DNA of 16,945 nucleotides, taken from contig CAWUIN010000062.1 of assembly GCA_963922535.1 (NCBI GenBank), positions 1 to 16,945 of the forward strand, given 5' to 3'. The notes under the pieces are model-generated. The model was not told the origin of the DNA. It ran no database searches and worked only from the letters and a program-made list of their open reading frames with translations. This document shows, piece after piece, positions 14,172-16,945 of the stretch. The first letter of the stretch is position 1. The number at the start of each line of letters is the position of its first letter. Made by a program: the position numbers and the translations under genes. Source of the stretch: Tectiglobus sp963922535 (GTDB lineage: Bacteria > Pseudomonadota > Alphaproteobacteria > Rhizobiales > Hyphomicrobiaceae).

Positions 14172-15164
14172 ATGACCGGCACAATTAACGGTGTTTCACG
14201 TCGAAGCTTGCTTGCAGGTGCTGCTGGCGTTGCAACAACTGCTGCCATTGCGAGCCAGTCCGACAAAGCTTTTGCCAAGGCGCCGATGGCTGGCACAGCT
14301 ATGACATCCTTCCGCAGGGTCAAGCTCGGTGACTTTGAAGTAACTGCCGTATTCGATGGTTTTGCCAACGTGCCGAAAGTTTTTCCAATTTTCGGCAACA
14401 ATCAGTCGGAAGAAAAGGTTGCCGCCCACATGCAGGCCAATTTCCTGCCGGGTGACGCCATGCAGATCGGCTTTACACCAATGGTCGTCAATACCGGCAA
14501 TGAACTTATCCTGTTCGATACCGGTAACGGTTCGGAGCGCGGCGAAACGCGTGGTCATATCCTTAACTCCCTGGCTGCCGCCGGTTTTTCTGCTGATCAG
14601 ATCGACGTCGTGGTGATCAGTCATTTCCATCCGGATCATATCGGCGGGATGATTAAAGAAGGTAAAGCGGTATTTCCCAACGCCCGTTATGTAACGGGCG
14701 CTGCAGAATATGACTTCTGGACGTCCAAGGATGTGACTGAAAGTTCTGATAAAAGCATGCAGGACCGTTCCAATCTGGTTCAGGCCCAGGTTGTGCCGCT
14801 GGCTGAAAAATTTACATTCCTGAAGCCTGGCAACGATGTCGTGACTGGCATCACGTCAATTGAAAACTTTGGCCATACGCCTGGTCATATGGCTTATAAC
14901 ATCGAAAGCAATGGCAAGCGCCTGCTGCTTTGGGCAGATGCCTGCAATCATTACGCTGCATCTCTGCAAAAGCCAGAATGGCACGTTATCTTTGACATGG
15001 ATAAGGACAAGGCCGTTGCATCACGTCGGAAAATCCTTGATATGGCTGCTGCCGACAAGGTGCCGGCGACCGGTTATCATATGCCATTTCCAGCTATCGG
15101 CTTCGTTGAGAAAGTCGGCGATGCCCACCGCTGGGTTCCAATGAGCTATCAGTTTGATCTGTGA
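14172..15164 (+). CDS. Tat-exported MBL-fold hydrolase
   Basis: This 330-residue metallo-beta-lactamase-fold protein has a twin-arginine signal (VSRRSLLAGAAGVATTAAI, cut near AFAKA at about residue 37), so it is folded in the cytoplasm and exported with its metal. SHFHPDHIGG provides H151, H153, D155 and H156. GHTPGHM, WADACNH and the late GYHMPFPAIGF supply the remaining metal and active-site positions. The fold includes lactonases, thiol hydrolases and others, and none can be chosen here. ATG 14172 is decided by the AGGAG site. It follows the deacetylase by 36 bases and probably shares its transcript, hinting at a joint envelope role. Confidence 0.88.
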   Translation: MTGTINGVSRRSLLAGAAGVATTAAIASQSDKAFAKAPMAGTAMTSFRRVKLGDFEVTAVFDGFANVPKVFPIFGNNQSEEKVAAHMQANFLPGDAMQIGFTPMVVNTGNELILFDTGNGSERGETRGHILNSLAAAGFSADQIDVVVISHFHPDHIGGMIKEGKAVFPNARYVTGAAEYDFWTSKDVTESSDKSMQDRSNLVQAQVVPLAEKFTFLKPGNDVVTGITSIENFGHTPGHMAYNIESNGKRLLLWADACNHYAASLQKPEWHVIFDMDKDKAVASRRKILDMAAADKVPATGYHMPFPAIGFVEKVGDAHRWVPMSYQFDL

Positions 15165-15168
15165 TCCA

Positions 15169-15198
15169 CGCTCGATCGGGGCCAATGCGTATCGAGCG
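15169..15198. other. Hairpin after the Tat-MBL gene
   Basis: CGCTCGAT (15169-15176) and ATCGAGCG (15191-15198) form a perfect eight-pair stem with a 14-base loop, five bases after the stop codon. There is no following T-run, so it may stabilise the transcript end rather than terminate it. Confidence 0.45.
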
Positions 15199-15303
15199 CA
15201 CTGCCACGCACTTACGACCTTTCGCCAGCAAGGAGAATTGCCTGGCGGAAGGCTGTGAAGATAAAGAGTTTGAAGAAATTTCAGGTGTAGAAACCTGTCT
15301 GTT

Positions 15304-15807
15304 TCACGGCTCAGTGTTATTTCGTGAAAACATCATACTTAAAGCGAACAATGAACTTTCAAAAAAGCGGATTTCGACGATATGCTTGTCCGCATGCATG
15401 TTAATGGTCATTTCTGCCGTAAGATGTCGCCCACTAACGTTGACACGAAATCCGTCAGGCACAAACTGACCGGCAACCTGGCCGCTCAGTTCATGCTTTT
15501 TTTCGCTCCACGTCCCGCTTAAAAGATTTCCATCTCGTTTGACGCTGCTTTCAATCTCAACAGCGCCACTCGCGCTGGCACAGCGCAGCACCTGGCGCAT
15601 TTCAGTCCCATCCGTTTTTTCCAAATGGTACGTTGCGCGGCATTTAACATTCTCAGTTTCGCCATTCTTAAAACCGAGACGGCCGAAGCCAACCCACCAT
15701 CCTTTAAGCGCTGCAAATGTTTGTACGTTTTCATCAGCTGCGCGCAGATCCGATGCAGCATGCGCACAAAAACAGATGGCGAGCAAAAGCGTTAAGAACC
15801 TTTGCAT
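15304..15807 (-). CDS. Small exported protein of unknown function
   Basis: I do not recognise a named family. From ATG 15807 the product has 167 residues, with a likely signal peptide (MQRFLTLLLAICFCAHAASD, cut near LRAA). The mature part starts with LKGWWVGFGRLGF, then ENVKCRATYHL, VLRCASASG and LLSGTWSEKKHELSGQV. Two Cys (KCRA and RCAS) could pair in the periplasm. The pattern of short beta strands resembles small rhizobial exported proteins with a KGxWxGxGR and ENVxCR design. The open frame begins at 15882 with other possible starts, and none has a clear ribosome site. I chose the one giving a standard signal peptide. It converges on the deacetylase operon. Confidence 0.65.
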   Translation of the reverse strand: MQRFLTLLLAICFCAHAASDLRAADENVQTFAALKGWWVGFGRLGFKNGETENVKCRATYHLEKTDGTEMRQVLRCASASGAVEIESSVKRDGNLLSGTWSEKKHELSGQVAGQFVPDGFRVNVSGRHLTAEMTINMHADKHIVEIRFFESSLFALSMMFSRNNTEP

Positions 15808-16097
15808 TAAGGAAGTGGTGAAAACTCGACACATTACGATAACAACACCGTATGATAACATATTGCTAATAAGCCTTGACATAATGCCGGAGAATTATCA
15901 AGCACAGCAATACCGAATATCAGCCATGCCTCGTGCTCACGATATAATCGCATTGTAAGCACTACGATTTCATTAATCTCCGACACGTTTGTAGCATAAT
16001 TCAGTCTGATATACAGTCCATCGGTTACAATTATAAAGTCGAGCGCCGAGACAACGGCAGATACCGTTGAAAAAGATTAACGCCTCCGGAGTTCTGT

Positions 16098-16945
16098 ATG
16101 TTTCACTCGTTTTTTCCCAAGCCGCGCCTGTTCTTCGGCTCATTTGTTGCCTGGGCGCTCTTTTGCGTCATCCTGTGGTTTTCAGGCGTGCGCGATTGGG
16201 GGAGCGCGCTTAGTATCGGCAATCTGATCGGATTTGACTATCCAGTCCCGCTCGCGGAAGAAGCAGACGAAGCAGCCAGGGCAGTATTCACCAATGCGCA
16301 GAAATGGGCCGTCAACTTCTGGTATTATCAGTATCTTATTATCTGCTTCGTGGCGTTTACGGCATTCTGGATATGGTACGTCCCTGGCCGGTGGGTCTGG
16401 TGGTCGGTCGGCGGCTCCTCGCTGATCATCTTCGTGACCTGGTATCAGGTGCAGGTTGACGTCATGATCAACGAATGGTTCGGCCGCTTTTATGATACGA
16501 TTCAAAAGGCTTTGACGGCTCCCAACAGCATTGAGCCATGGGAGTTCTGGGGCCATATCTGGACGTTTCTCACAATCGTCATGATCTATATGGTCGTTTA
16601 TGTGCTCAATAACTTTTTCAGCAAGCATTATACGTTCCGCTGGCGCACTGCTATGAACGACTATTACATGGAGCGTTGGCAGCGCATTCGGCACATTGAG
16701 GGCGCATCGCAAAGGGTTCAGGAAGATACCATGCGATTTGCTTCGATTATGGAGGGCCTGGGCGTTAGATTTCTTGATGCAATCATGACATTGCTTGCTT
16801 TTCTGCCAATTCTCTGGGCGCTCTCGGATCAGGTGAAAGTACTTCCACTCTTCGGGGAAGTCCCCAAGGGGCTTGTTTTTGTGGCACTCATCTGGGCTCT
16901 GGGCGGAACGGCCCTGTTAGCAGCTGTCGGCGTCAAGCTGCCAGG
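16098..16945 (+). CDS. bacA: Peptide antibiotic transporter BacA/SbmA (partial, C-terminus beyond window)
   Basis: The first 282 residues of an inner-membrane peptide importer are visible. SbmA/BacA takes up microcin B17, proline-rich and other peptides, and in rhizobia and Brucella is needed for chronic host infection and for very-long-chain fatty acid lipid A. Start ATG 16098 has GGAG upstream. The N-terminus MFHSFFPKPRLFF matches E. coli SbmA closely. VLNNFFSKHYTFRWRTAMND and RHIEGASQRVQEDTMRFAS are the most conserved family stretches. Four or five hydrophobic segments are visible (about residues 13-32, 75-100, 110-125, 165-185 and 230-275). The frame is intact to the window edge. It has no co-directed neighbour upstream and probably its own promoter. 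Confidence 0.95.
   Translation, partial: MFHSFFPKPRLFFGSFVAWALFCVILWFSGVRDWGSALSIGNLIGFDYPVPLAEEADEAARAVFTNAQKWAVNFWYYQYLIICFVAFTAFWIWYVPGRWVWWSVGGSSLIIFVTWYQVQVDVMINEWFGRFYDTIQKALTAPNSIEPWEFWGHIWTFLTIVMIYMVVYVLNNFFSKHYTFRWRTAMNDYYMERWQRIRHIEGASQRVQEDTMRFASIMEGLGVRFLDAIMTLLAFLPILWALSDQVKVLPLFGEVPKGLVFVALIWALGGTALLAAVGVKLP

Overview
The window looks like chromosomal DNA from an alphaproteobacterium of the order Hyphomicrobiales, probably near Brucellaceae or Bartonellaceae. The evidence is a BacA/SbmA-type peptide transporter, a bacterial transglutaminase-like cysteine proteinase (BTLCP), a class I PHA synthase divergent from an aminotransferase-hom-glpX block, a two-subunit succinyl-CoA:3-ketoacid CoA-transferase, and palindromic intergenic repeats of roughly 100 bp. 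Base composition is moderate, near 50% GC by eye, with AT-rich gaps. I saw no tRNA, rRNA, CRISPR array, transposase or phage gene.

Layout. Bases 1-853 (-) hold the N-terminal part of an L,D-transpeptidase cut by the window edge. A 520-bp gap with a strong inverted repeat precedes a 2-oxoglutarate/Fe(II)-oxygenase-like gene at 1374-2036 (+). Two reverse genes follow: an exported BTLCP protease-fold protein (2118-2741) and a tandem PilZ protein (2977-3612). A near-perfect 118-bp palindrome (3757-3874) closes the scoA-scoB operon, and its last bases supply the scoB stop codon. Further along the reverse strand are glpX, hom and an AlaC-type aminotransferase, closely spaced and probably one transcript (aminotransferase, then hom, then glpX). 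Across a 383-bp divergent gap lies phaC (9369-11165, +).

phaC converges on a persulfide-dioxygenase-like MBL protein (11388-12290, -). A hexanucleotide tandem repeat lies between them. Next is a 48-residue single-pass membrane protein (12490-12636, -). A putative two-gene forward operon (13098-15164) encodes an exported polysaccharide deacetylase and a Tat-exported MBL hydrolase. It converges on a small exported protein of unknown function (15304-15807, -). bacA/sbmA begins at 16098 (+) and runs off the window.

Two themes recur. One is carbon storage and recovery: PhaC makes polyhydroxybutyrate, ScoAB can activate acetoacetate released when it is degraded, and GlpX serves gluconeogenesis. 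The other is the cell envelope: L,D-transpeptidase, deacetylase, exported MBL and BTLCP proteins, and BacA. Most of the region is conserved housekeeping and envelope content. The most interesting signals are the palindromic repeats, the tandem repeat and the small membrane protein. I found no convincing new defence or mobile system.
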